Part shown: positions 45,037 to 52,897 of the stretch, piece by piece
How the letters are laid out: the number at the start of each line of letters is the position of its first letter
Position numbering within the stretch: the stretch's first letter is position 1
Assembly: GCA_025698895.1 (NCBI GenBank)
Contig: JAILWO010000003.1
Location: forward strand, 434,001-498,000
Source of the DNA: Rhizobiaceae bacterium
GTDB lineage: Bacteria; Pseudomonadota; Alphaproteobacteria; Rhizobiales; Rhizobiaceae
Reading direction: 5' to 3'
Length of the DNA: 64,000 bases
Position numbers and translations under genes: made by a program
Notes under the pieces: generated by a model
Told to the model about the DNA's origin: nothing
The model's input: the letters and a program-made list of their open reading frames with translations, nothing else
Database searches by the model: none

Positions 45037-45474
45037 ATGGGACGGATAGGCTGGAACGTTGAGGAGGTGGAGCGCAACCGGGTCGTGCTGGAACGCATCC
45101 TGGCGTTCCTTCTCGCGCTGGCCGCGCTCGCCGACCGCGTTGCCGGCCTGCCCACGCCGATCCGCCTGCCCGTGCTTGCCATCCTCGGTCGCGGCGAGGC
45201 CGCCGCGCGATCCCTGGTCACGGGGCTCGCGCATGAGTTGGGCGTGCCGGCCTGTCCCGTCGCCGAATTACCGGCGGTCGATGAGGCCGGGCGGCTTGCC
45301 ACAAGCTTCCGGGTGCTGGCGCTGATGCTGGGCGCGATCCTGGCCTGGGTCTCGTGCCTCGCCCGCTCGCTTCCTTGCGCCGGCGGTGGTCAGAGCAGCG
45401 CGCCTGTGCCGTGGCCCGTGCCCACCGCCCTGCAAGCGTCTCCCGCGCCGCCACGCGCGCCCGACACGTCATAG
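45037..45474 (+). CDS. Hypothetical membrane protein
   Basis: 145 residues: WNVEEVERNRVVLERILAFLLALAALADRVAGLPTPIRLPVLAIL and FRVLALMLGAILAWVSCLARSLP suggest two membrane helices, followed by a Pro-rich tail. GGAGG lies five bases before the ATG, supporting translation. No named family; conserved-looking small membrane proteins of this kind are common in the order, but I cannot assign one. Confidence 0.6.
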   Translation: MGRIGWNVEEVERNRVVLERILAFLLALAALADRVAGLPTPIRLPVLAILGRGEAAARSLVTGLAHELGVPACPVAELPAVDEAGRLATSFRVLALMLGAILAWVSCLARSLPCAGGGQSSAPVPWPVPTALQASPAPPRAPDTS

Positions 45475-45618
45475 TGACGGGACTTGTCGCCTTCCTCGCC
45501 ATGCTCCTATAGCCGCGCGATTGTTTTGACCGTGCGGGCGGCATGAGATCACGGTTGCGGATATTCCGTTGCCGGCAGGCGGCTTGTCGTGCTGTTCGCC
45601 GGCGCGCCTGTCCATCGC

Positions 45619-46095
45619 TCAGCTTCCGATCTGCACCAGCCCTTCCTCCTTGACCTGACGGATAGTCAGCGCGGTGCGCACCGTGTCCACGTTCGGTGCC
45701 GAGGTCAGCTTTTCGATGACGAATGTCTGCATCGTCGCCAGGTCGGGTGCGACGCAGTGCAGCAGGAAGTCGGAATCGCCCGACACCATCCAGGCCTGCC
45801 GCACGATCGGTTCATCCGCGATGCGCCGCGAGAAGGTGTTGAGCTCGTTCTCGGACTGGTGATGCAGGCCGATCATGCAGAACGCCACCACGTCCATACC
45901 GAGCGCCTCGCCGTTCAGCAGGGCGCGGTAGCCGCGGATGATGCCGCGCTCCTCGAGCTTCTTCATGCGCCTAAGGCAGGGCGGCGCCGAAATGCCGACC
46001 CGGCGGGCCAGCTCGACATTGGTCATGCGCCCGTCGTCCTGGAGTTCTTTCAGGATCTTCCAGTCGATTGCGTCGAGGTCGGCGGCCAGCGGCAT
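45619..46095 (-). CDS. lrp: Lrp/AsnC-family regulator
   Basis: 158 residues. The helix-turn-helix (DAIDWKILKELQDDGRMTNVELARRVGISAPPCLRRMKKLEERGII) and the C-terminal RAM domain (VAFCMIGLHHQSENELNTFSRRI; DFLLHCVAPDLATMQTFV) are clear. Binds an amino acid and controls divergent genes; trxB is 180 bases away in the opposite direction, as in Sinorhizobium. ATG at 46095. Confidence 0.92.
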   Translation of the reverse strand: MPLAADLDAIDWKILKELQDDGRMTNVELARRVGISAPPCLRRMKKLEERGIIRGYRALLNGEALGMDVVAFCMIGLHHQSENELNTFSRRIADEPIVRQAWMVSGDSDFLLHCVAPDLATMQTFVIEKLTSAPNVDTVRTALTIRQVKEEGLVQIGS

Positions 46096-46275
46096 GGAAT
46101 GTTCCGGAAATCGTATGCTACGACAACAAAGTTTCGCGCACGCTACGCGACTCGGGTCCGGCGGCCAAGCTTTGCGGTGGGAATGGCAAATCGCCGCCTT
46201 GCGCCGCCTTCGGGCCACACCCTACATTGGCGATGGTCCGAGAAGGCCGCAGCCCGTCCCACAAGGATTTCTTTC

Positions 46276-47265
46276 ATGAGCGCCGTGCACGCCCCCGTCG
46301 TCATCATCGGCTCCGGCCCGGCCGGCTACACGGCCGCCATCTACGCCGCGCGCGCCATGCTCAAGCCCGTCCTGATCGCCGGCCTGCAGCAGGGTGGACA
46401 GCTCACCATCACCACCGATGTCGAGAACTATCCGGGCTTCGCCGATCCGATCCAAGGCCCGTGGCTGATGGAGCAGATGCTCAAGCAGGCCGAACATGTC
46501 GGCACGACCATCGTCAACGACCTCGTCACGGCGGTCGATCTCGACCACCGCCCCTTCACGCTCACCTGCGATTCGGGCGCGGTCTATACCTGCGACGCGC
46601 TGGTCATCGCCACCGGCGCCCAGGCCAAATGGCTCGGCGTGCCGGGCGAGCAGGACTATATGGGCTTCGGTGTTTCGGCCTGCGCCACCTGCGACGGCTT
46701 CTTCTATCGCAACAAGGACGTCGTGGTGGTCGGCGGCGGCAACACCGCCGTCGAGGAGGCCCTTTATCTCTCCAACCTGGCCAGATCGGTCACGGTCGTG
46801 CACCGTCGCGACGAGTTTCGCGCCGAACGCATCCTGCAGGAGCGGCTGTTCGCGAAGGACAATATCCATGTCCTGTGGAACACGGTGGTGGACGAGATCG
46901 TCGGCAAGCCCGCCAAGCTGCCGCTGCCGGCCTCGGCCACCGGCCTCAGGCTGCGCGATACGGTGACCGGCGAGATATCCGAGCATGAAACCGACGGCGT
47001 CTTCGTCGCGATCGGGCACGCGCCGGCGGTCGAGCTTTTCAAGGGCAAGCTGAAGCAGAAGCCGAACGGCTATCTATGGACCGCGCCCGACTCCACGAAG
47101 ACCGATATCGAGGGCGTCTTCGCGGCGGGCGACGTGACCGACGACATCTATCGCCAGGCGGTGACCGCGGCCGGCCTGGGCTGCATGGCGGCGCTCGAGG
47201 CTGAGAAATATCTCGCAGAACGCGAGGCGCTTGAGAGTGCACAGACGCGCGAGGCCGCCGAATAG
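46276..47265 (+). CDS. trxB: Thioredoxin reductase
   Basis: 329 residues. FAD site GSGPAGYTAAIYAARA, NADPH site VGGGNTAVEEALYLSN, redox active CATC in SACATCDGFFYRNKDV and the second FAD motif GVFAAGDVTDDIYRQAVTAAG. Reduces thioredoxin with NADPH. ATG at 46276 after AAGGA. The divergent partner of lrp; lsrB lies 52 bases downstream, so the two may be co-transcribed. Confidence 0.95.
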   Translation: MSAVHAPVVIIGSGPAGYTAAIYAARAMLKPVLIAGLQQGGQLTITTDVENYPGFADPIQGPWLMEQMLKQAEHVGTTIVNDLVTAVDLDHRPFTLTCDSGAVYTCDALVIATGAQAKWLGVPGEQDYMGFGVSACATCDGFFYRNKDVVVVGGGNTAVEEALYLSNLARSVTVVHRRDEFRAERILQERLFAKDNIHVLWNTVVDEIVGKPAKLPLPASATGLRLRDTVTGEISEHETDGVFVAIGHAPAVELFKGKLKQKPNGYLWTAPDSTKTDIEGVFAAGDVTDDIYRQAVTAAGLGCMAALEAEKYLAEREALESAQTREAAE

Positions 47266-47317
47266 ATCACGGCCGCCGCGACAAGCGGCGACAATGAACG
47301 GCGCTCGAGGGGAACGC

Positions 47318-48214
47318 ATGGCGCTCGATTGGGACAAGTTACGCGTGTTTCATGCCGCGGCCGAGGCCGGGTCGTTCACGCACGCGGCCGAGTCCTTGAA
47401 ACTCTCGCAATCGGCCATTTCCCGGCAGGTCAGCGCGCTGGAGCAGGATGTCGGCGTGCCGCTGTTCCATCGACACGCGCGCGGCCTGGTGCTGACCGAG
47501 CAGGGGGAGATTCTCTACCGGACCGCGCATGACGTCCTCATGAAGCTCGAGAACGTGCGCGTGCGGCTGACTGAGGCCAAGGACCTGCCGTCGGGGTCGC
47601 TGCGCGTCACCACCACTGTCGGGCTAGGCTCGGGCTGGCTCACCGAGCGCATCCAGGAGTTCCTCGACCTCTATCCCGACATCCAGCTCCAGCTCATCCT
47701 TGCCAACGAGGAACTGGACCTGACCATGCGCCAGGCCGATTGCGCCATACGCCTGCGTCAGCCGCAGCAGCCGGACCTGATCCAGCGCCGGCTGTTCACC
47801 GTCCATTTCCACCTCTACGCCTCGCCCGGCTACATCGCCAAGCACGGCAGGCCGTCCTCGATCGCGGATCTCGACAATCACCGCATCGTCACCTTCGGCG
47901 AACCCGTGCCTGGCCATCTGGCCGACATGAATTGGCTGGAGACGGCCGGCAGGCCCGAAGGTTCGAAGCGGCTGGCCAACCTCCAGATCAACAACATATT
48001 GTCGATCAAGGTGGCGGTGCAGCGCGGGGCGGGCATCGCGATGCTGCCCGACTACATGGTCGAGAAGGATTCGGGCCTCGTCCAGCTCATGCCCGAAACC
48101 GCGGTCCCGTCTTTCGACACCTATTTCGCCTATCCCGACACGATGCGAAATCAGGTCCGGCTGCACGTATTCCGCGATTTCCTCATCGCCAAGGCACGAA
48201 GCTGGGCCTATTGA
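47318..48214 (+). CDS. lsrB: LysR-family regulator LsrB-like
   Basis: 298 residues. Helix-turn-helix at 9-50 (KLRVFHAAAEAGSFTHAAESLKLSQSAISRQVSALE, in part) and a LysR substrate domain with VTTTVGLGSGWLTERI. It sits after trxB exactly where LsrB, a redox-related regulator of LPS and oxidative stress genes in Sinorhizobium, is found. The protein has one Cys only (Cys142). ATG at 47318; a GAGGGGAACG stands before it. Confidence 0.85.
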   Translation: MALDWDKLRVFHAAAEAGSFTHAAESLKLSQSAISRQVSALEQDVGVPLFHRHARGLVLTEQGEILYRTAHDVLMKLENVRVRLTEAKDLPSGSLRVTTTVGLGSGWLTERIQEFLDLYPDIQLQLILANEELDLTMRQADCAIRLRQPQQPDLIQRRLFTVHFHLYASPGYIAKHGRPSSIADLDNHRIVTFGEPVPGHLADMNWLETAGRPEGSKRLANLQINNILSIKVAVQRGAGIAMLPDYMVEKDSGLVQLMPETAVPSFDTYFAYPDTMRNQVRLHVFRDFLIAKARSWAY

Positions 48215-48269
48215 TATTGCTTGGTTTTCGCGCAGGAGGGCGCGGCAAGTGCGGGCATCTGCCCGACCC

Positions 48270-48284
48270 ATGCAGTAATTGCAT
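48270..48284. promoter_or_regulatory. Inverted repeat upstream of the sRNA promoter
   Basis: ATGCA-GTAAT-TGCAT is a perfect 5-base inverted repeat, about 60 bases upstream of the likely start of the mmgR-like RNA and 55 bases after the lsrB stop. It has the spacing of a regulator binding site; the protein is unknown. Confidence 0.35.
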
Positions 48285-48306
48285 AGGGGGTGTGCAATGG
48301 TGACGC

Positions 48307-48336
48307 TTGATTATGCAGTCCTCGGCGACCATATCA
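48307..48336 (+). promoter_or_regulatory. Candidate sigma-70 promoter of the mmgR-like sRNA
   Basis: TTGATT (48307-48312) and ATATCA (48331-48336) at 18 bases spacing fit the alphaproteobacterial housekeeping promoter and place the transcript start near 48342, just before the first hairpin. Confidence 0.45.
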
Positions 48337-48341
48337 CGGTC

Positions 48342-48457
48342 ATCTCCTCGGCGCGTTTCTCCTCCCATTAGCGCCGGTGAGTGTTCCCCTCTGGAGGTTC
48401 AGCCTTTTTAGGCACTTCCATTCAACTCAGCCGGGTCCTTGCGGATCCGGCTTTTTT
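48342..48457 (+). ncRNA. mmgR: mmgR-like small RNA (alpha-r14/suhB type)
   Basis: Three stem-loops and a terminator in about 115 bases. Hairpin 1: CGGCGC (48349-48354) pairs with GCGCCG (48371-48376); its 16-base loop holds CTCCTCCC, an anti-Shine-Dalgarno sequence. Hairpin 2 (around GCCT-TTTT-AGGC near 48402-48413) carries CTCTGGAGG upstream. Hairpin 3, GCCGGGTCC-TTGC-GGATCCGGC (48430-48451) followed by T6, is an intrinsic terminator. I recognise this layout and its place after lsrB as those of the mmgR/suhB sRNA, from memory; exact ends are not known. Confidence 0.7.
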
Positions 48458-48617
48458 GTTGCCCGCTCGAAGATCAGGGGTTGTAACCCTCGCGTTACCT
48501 GCCGTTACCTGCGCAGGCGAGCGCATCCATGCCAATGGAAGAACAAGGACGCGGCTTCGCCAGGTCCGGTTCGAGTGGGGGCACTCGGAGCGGACCGGCG
48601 CGGGCCGCGTTCGGCCG

Positions 48618-50669
48618 TCAGGCTGCCTTGCCGTGCGACTGGATCGCCTCATCGGCCAGCCGGCCGCTGAGTTCGGCCATGTGGTCGAAGCGGGCCTTGA
48701 AGTTGGCCACGCCGGCCGTCGCCGAGCGCAGTTCCACGATCAGGCTGCCGATCGAGGCCTGTGGCATCATCGCCTCCACGACATCCCAGCCCGGCCAGCC
48801 GGGCCGAGCATCGAAGCCGAGGATCTGTCCGCGCCTTTGCGGCACGATCGCCGTTACCTTCGCCGTGGCATCGGACGGCGTGGCGATCTCCACCTTCATC
48901 ATCGGTTCCAGCAGGATCGGCTGGGCCTGCGCCATCGCCTCCTTCATGGCCAGTCGCGCTGCCATCTGGAATGCCATGTCGGAACTGTCGACCGAATGGT
49001 AGGAGCCGTCGGACAGGTTGACCGCGATGTCGACGACGGGGAAGCCGAAGGGGCCGCTCTTGAGATAGTCGCGCACGCCCGCTTCGACCGAGGGAATGTA
49101 CTGCTTGGGGACCACACCGCCGGTGATCGTATCGGTGAACTCGAAGCCCGAGCCGCGTGGACGTGGCTTGATCTCCAGCACGACGTCGCCGAACTGCCCG
49201 TGTCCGCCGGACTGCTTCTTATGGCGGCCGCGCTGGGTCGCCGGTTTGCGGATCGTCTCGCGGTAGGGCACGACCGGATCGTGGGCCTCGACCGGAATCT
49301 GGTATTTGCCTTCCAGCCGCTCGATCGTAACGCGCAGATGCATCTCGCCATGGCCCGACAGCAATGTCTCGCCGGTGTCCTGGTTCTGCTCCAGAAGCAG
49401 CGACGGGTCTTCCTCGCAGAGCCTGGCCAGCGCTGCCGACAACCTCACCTCGTCCTTGCGTTCGCGCGGCCTAAGCGCGGTCGCCACAACGGGATAGGGC
49501 CGTTCAGGCTCGATCAGCGGCTTCGGCGTGGACTTGCCGGTGGCTACCGTCTCGCCGGTCGTAACACCTTCCAGCTTACCCAGTGCGACTGTGTCTCCGG
49601 CCGAGGCCGAAGCGAGCTTGGTCTGGTCCTTGCCCATCATCGCATAGAGGCCCGACACGCGCTCGGTCTTGCCGGATGATGCGATGATTTCCGCCCCGTC
49701 GGCGATTTTACCCGACAGGATGCGCGCGACCGACAGCTTGCCGCCGTGCGGGGTGTGGATCGTCTTCATCACATGGGCGAGGAAGTCGCCGCTGTCGGCC
49801 ACGCCCATGCGCTCGCGCGTCTCGGCCACGTCAGGCGCGTCATGCCGGATCGCCTTCAGCAGGCGCAGCACGCCATTGCCCTTCTCGGCCGTACCGATCA
49901 GCACAGGGGTGACGGCGCCGTCGCGCAGGTCGGCGCCGAGATCGTCGAAGACGGCATCCCGCGGCGGCTCGATCTCGGTCAGGAGTTGTTCCATCAACTC
50001 GTCGTCGTGATCGGCGAGCGTCTCCAGCATGGAAAAGCGCGCCTCGATCTCGCGCGCCTTGTCGTCGTCTGGAATGGCCGCGATCTCGCTGGCGGCATGC
50101 TCGCGCCAGACATAGGCACGCTCCAGCGCCAGGTCGATCGAGCCGACCACCACGCCGTCCTTGCGTAACGGGATCTGGCGCAGCAGCAACGGCGTCTGGC
50201 TGGCCGGCTGCAGGAGCTTCAGCGTGTCACGGACGCCCGCGCCGATCCGGTCGACCTTGTTGAGGAACAACATGCGGGGGATACCGCGCTCCTCGAGCTG
50301 GCGCATGATGAGCTGAAGGGCCGGTATCTTCTTCTCGTCCGCCTCGGCCACGACGACCGCCAGGTCGCAGCCGGTCAACACGGCCTCCGCCTCGAACGCG
50401 AACTCGATCGAGCCGGGACAATCGATGAAGGTGATCTGCTCGCCCATGAACTCGGCCGTGGCGATGCTCGCCTCGACGCTCATCTGGTGGGCGCGGGCCT
50501 CGGGACTATGATCCCCGACGGTGTTGCCTGACGTCACCGTGCTCTGTCGCGGGATGGCGTCCATGCGCGCCAGAAGCGCTTCCAGCAGTGTCGTCTTGCC
50601 GCTTGCGAAGGGACCGACAATGGCAATGCATTTCGGCCCCGTGCGTCTGTCTCCGGCGCGTCGTCCCAT
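48618..50669 (-). CDS. EF-G-like protein with degenerate GTPase motifs
   Basis: 683 residues with all EF-G domains; domain IV-V (GYHSVDSSDMAFQMAARLAMKEA; LEPMMKVEIATPSDATAKV) match EF-G. Yet the GTPase centre differs: P-loop GPFASGKT at 19-26 instead of AHIDAGKT, switch I HQMSV instead of RGITI, and DCPGSIEF at 83-90 where EF-G has DTPGHVDF, losing the catalytic His. NKVD (137-140) is kept, so GTP may still bind. Some second EF-G copies bind GTP without ribosome-dependent hydrolysis. Function open; ribosome association is an inference. Confidence 0.88.
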   Translation of the reverse strand: MGRRAGDRRTGPKCIAIVGPFASGKTTLLEALLARMDAIPRQSTVTSGNTVGDHSPEARAHQMSVEASIATAEFMGEQITFIDCPGSIEFAFEAEAVLTGCDLAVVVAEADEKKIPALQLIMRQLEERGIPRMLFLNKVDRIGAGVRDTLKLLQPASQTPLLLRQIPLRKDGVVVGSIDLALERAYVWREHAASEIAAIPDDDKAREIEARFSMLETLADHDDELMEQLLTEIEPPRDAVFDDLGADLRDGAVTPVLIGTAEKGNGVLRLLKAIRHDAPDVAETRERMGVADSGDFLAHVMKTIHTPHGGKLSVARILSGKIADGAEIIASSGKTERVSGLYAMMGKDQTKLASASAGDTVALGKLEGVTTGETVATGKSTPKPLIEPERPYPVVATALRPRERKDEVRLSAALARLCEEDPSLLLEQNQDTGETLLSGHGEMHLRVTIERLEGKYQIPVEAHDPVVPYRETIRKPATQRGRHKKQSGGHGQFGDVVLEIKPRPRGSGFEFTDTITGGVVPKQYIPSVEAGVRDYLKSGPFGFPVVDIAVNLSDGSYHSVDSSDMAFQMAARLAMKEAMAQAQPILLEPMMKVEIATPSDATAKVTAIVPQRRGQILGFDARPGWPGWDVVEAMMPQASIGSLIVELRSATAGVANFKARFDHMAELSGRLADEAIQSHGKAA

Positions 50670-50867
50670 GATGTCCAGCCTCCTCTCGAACGTTTCCCTT
50701 CGAGCGGCGGCCGGCCTGCGGCCGTCGCGTGGCCGTGGCAGGTCTGCCGCCCGCCGGAGGCCGTCATTTCATCGTCACATGGCTTGGACTCAAGGGCAAG
50801 AGCCCAAACCCGCGACCGCTTCGCGGCGCGGTTCGTGATATGATCACGGATCGATTCTCACTGGAAA

Positions 50868-51686
50868 ATGCATGTGAGGGAACACCCAGCCGCGATCTCG
50901 CTGGAACGGCGTTCCGACGGAAGTGCCGTCGCGCTGTTCGACGGGTGCGAACTCATGTCCGCCTTTCAGCCCATATGGGCGTTTCCGGCGACCGACAAAC
51001 GACCCCAGCCGGTCGCCGCCGTCGCCTATGAGGGTCTGCTGCGCGTCGTCGGCGAGCGGGGAGAGGTCTCCCCCAAGGCATTTCTCTCCGGCCTCGTGCC
51101 GGACATGCGGGCGCGCGTCGAGACGGTGTCGCGCGCGCTCCATCTGATCAACGCGGCAGTCAGCCTTCCGGAGGAGGCGCTGGTCTTCGTCAATATCGAC
51201 CCGTCGCTGGTCGACGGCCCGCGAGCGGTCGCCCGCATCTTGCGCGAGATGCGCCTTGCGCTGCGCGAGTCCGAGCTGCCCGCCGCTCGCGTCGTGTGCG
51301 AACTGACAGAGCAGCCGGCGGGAAGCGATGCCGCGCTTGCCGAGCTGGCCGCCGCCTTGCGTGTCCAGGGGCACCGCATCGCGGTCGACGACTATGGTGC
51401 GCAAGCTTCGGACGCCGCCCGCGTCGATCTCGTCGGGCCCGACATCGTCAAGTTCGACGCCGACTGGATCCGCAGGCACATGGACAGCCCGGCCGGCTTC
51501 GCCCTGCTTGTGGACCTCGTGGAACGTCTGGCCGCGCGCGACATCGCCACCGTATTCGAGGGCATGGAGGAGGGCTGGCAGATCGAGCTTGCTGAACGCG
51601 CGGGCGCCACCATGGTCCAGGGCTATGGTCTCGCGCGTCCCGCCATCGCCGCTGCACGGGATCGCGGCGCGGTTCCGCGGCGATAG
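50868..51686 (+). CDS. EAL-domain c-di-GMP phosphodiesterase, complete motifs
   Basis: 272 residues, EAL domain alone with no sensor or GGDEF. The catalytic set is present: YEGLLR (EAL variant), NID in VFVNIDPSL, CELTEQ, VDDYG, VKFD and FEGMEE, then VQGYG near the end. Loop 6 reads DDYGAQASD instead of DDFGTGYSS, so activity may be changed. Should hydrolyse c-di-GMP. Followed 103 bases later by a degenerate sister gene on the same strand. Confidence 0.82.
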   Translation: MHVREHPAAISLERRSDGSAVALFDGCELMSAFQPIWAFPATDKRPQPVAAVAYEGLLRVVGERGEVSPKAFLSGLVPDMRARVETVSRALHLINAAVSLPEEALVFVNIDPSLVDGPRAVARILREMRLALRESELPAARVVCELTEQPAGSDAALAELAAALRVQGHRIAVDDYGAQASDAARVDLVGPDIVKFDADWIRRHMDSPAGFALLVDLVERLAARDIATVFEGMEEGWQIELAERAGATMVQGYGLARPAIAAARDRGAVPRR

Positions 51687-51788
51687 CAAACGGCCGCTCC
51701 GGATGTGTCCGTTTCCGAAACCATTTGGTGACGGCTGCGCGCCGATAATGCGCTGGTTAAACCGCATCGCGACGACCGACCAGCTGCA

Positions 51789-52631
51789 ATGCCTGAACAA
51801 GGCGCAATCGACAAACTGATCATCCATGATGAGATCGGCCTTGCCTCCGGTCTCCTGGACGACGTCCGCATTCGCAGTGTCTATCGCACGGTTTTCGCAC
51901 GCAGGGGCGAGTTTCTCCTGCCCGTTGCAATCGAGGCGAGCGCCGTGCCGACTCGGCAAGCGTTGCCGCTCGAGCCGCGCGCCTTTCTTGCCGGGCTCGA
52001 TCCGGTCAGACGGGATGCCGCCGCGCACCTGGCGACGTGTCTGGCGATCGCCAATTTCGCCCTGCTCGACAATCCTTCCCTGCCGCTGGTCGTCAACGTC
52101 TTTCCCCGGTGGATCGTCGCCTTTGACCCGTTTCTCGCCGACATAGGACGTTATGCCGGCGAAGCCGGGCTGGACCCTCGCGGCATAATCTTCTCGGTCA
52201 ACACTGCCGGCGCGGTCGATCCGGCCGTTCTCGTCACCTTCACGAACGCCATGCGGTCGAGGGGCGCGTCCATCGCCTTCGACGACTTCGATGCCGGCGA
52301 ATCCTCGCTCGCTTTGGTTCGTCAGGTTCGTCCGAGCTGGGTCGGCATCGAGGCGTCGCGCTTTGCTCACCTCGATGCCGCGCCGGCCGGGCGTGCGCTG
52401 CTTGCATCGATGACAGGTGGCCTCCGGGAACTTGGCGCGACGCCGTTCGCAGGCGGGATCGATTCTCCCGCGCTGCTCGACTTCATGCTGTCCAGCGGGA
52501 TTCGCCACGTGCGCGGCGATCTTTTCGGCAAGCCGGTGGGCGCGGGCGAATTCGTCCTGCCTGGCCCGCATGCGACAAGCCGGTTCGGTGGTGGGCGCTC
52601 GAACGTTCATCCACTGCGCGCGGTGCATTGA
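51789..52631 (+). CDS. Degenerate EAL-like protein
   Basis: 280 residues with the EAL fold but lost active site: AIEASAV replaces the EAL motif, FSVNTAG replaces ELTE, VGIEASRF lacks the catalytic Lys, FAGGIDS lacks the Glu of EGVE, and HVRGDLF lacks the Gln. Only the FDDFDAGESS loop remains. Such proteins usually sense or bind rather than degrade c-di-GMP. The pairing with the intact gene suggests partner functions; not proven. Confidence 0.75.
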   Translation: MPEQGAIDKLIIHDEIGLASGLLDDVRIRSVYRTVFARRGEFLLPVAIEASAVPTRQALPLEPRAFLAGLDPVRRDAAAHLATCLAIANFALLDNPSLPLVVNVFPRWIVAFDPFLADIGRYAGEAGLDPRGIIFSVNTAGAVDPAVLVTFTNAMRSRGASIAFDDFDAGESSLALVRQVRPSWVGIEASRFAHLDAAPAGRALLASMTGGLRELGATPFAGGIDSPALLDFMLSSGIRHVRGDLFGKPVGAGEFVLPGPHATSRFGGGRSNVHPLRAVH

Positions 52632-52682
52632 TGCTTCGGAAGCGCTCTTTCGTCGCCTAATCAACAGATTCCCGCTTCCGAA

Positions 52683-52699
52683 CCTGCCGCTGCGGCAGG
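52683..52699 (+). terminator. Inverted repeat after the second EAL gene
   Basis: CCTGCCG-CTG-CGGCAGG is a perfect 7-base-pair stem 52 bases after the stop. No U run follows, so it may stabilise the 3' end or be Rho-dependent. Confidence 0.4.
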
Positions 52700-52818
52700 T
52701 CGGCGCGGCGCCACGCAGCGAGCCGATTCCAACGCGACTGCTTGCTGCGCAGCGCGTTTTCGCTTAGCCGGCGAGCCAAACGCGCGCTCTTTTCGCTTGA
52801 CCTGCGAATTGCTAGCGT

Positions 52819-52836
52819 TTGTCATGCGATCGTAAC
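52819..52836 (+). promoter_or_regulatory. Candidate Pho box for the ugp operon
   Basis: TTGTCAT-GCGA-TCGTAAC resembles the PhoB box (two CTGTCAT-like 7-mers, 4 bases apart): 6 of 7 and 5 of 7 positions fit. It lies about 62 bases before the ugpB start. PhoB control of ugp is known in other bacteria. Confidence 0.5.
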
Positions 52837-52897
52837 AAACCGCATCCAATAGAACGACCATCCTGCACAAAGGGATGGCAACAGGGAGAACGACCAG

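Noticed and set aside
44979-45302. A minus-strand frame opposite the hypothetical membrane protein
   Set aside because: The plus-strand gene has an SD and membrane helices; the antisense frame is Arg/Ser-rich and has none.
50844-52664. A 606-codon minus-strand frame over both EAL genes
   Set aside because: The EAL motifs run on the plus strand; this frame has no motif and no SD.
52734-52760. A second hairpin-like repeat with TTTT after the EAL pair
   Set aside because: The stem is short and interrupted; not clearly better than chance in GC-rich DNA.
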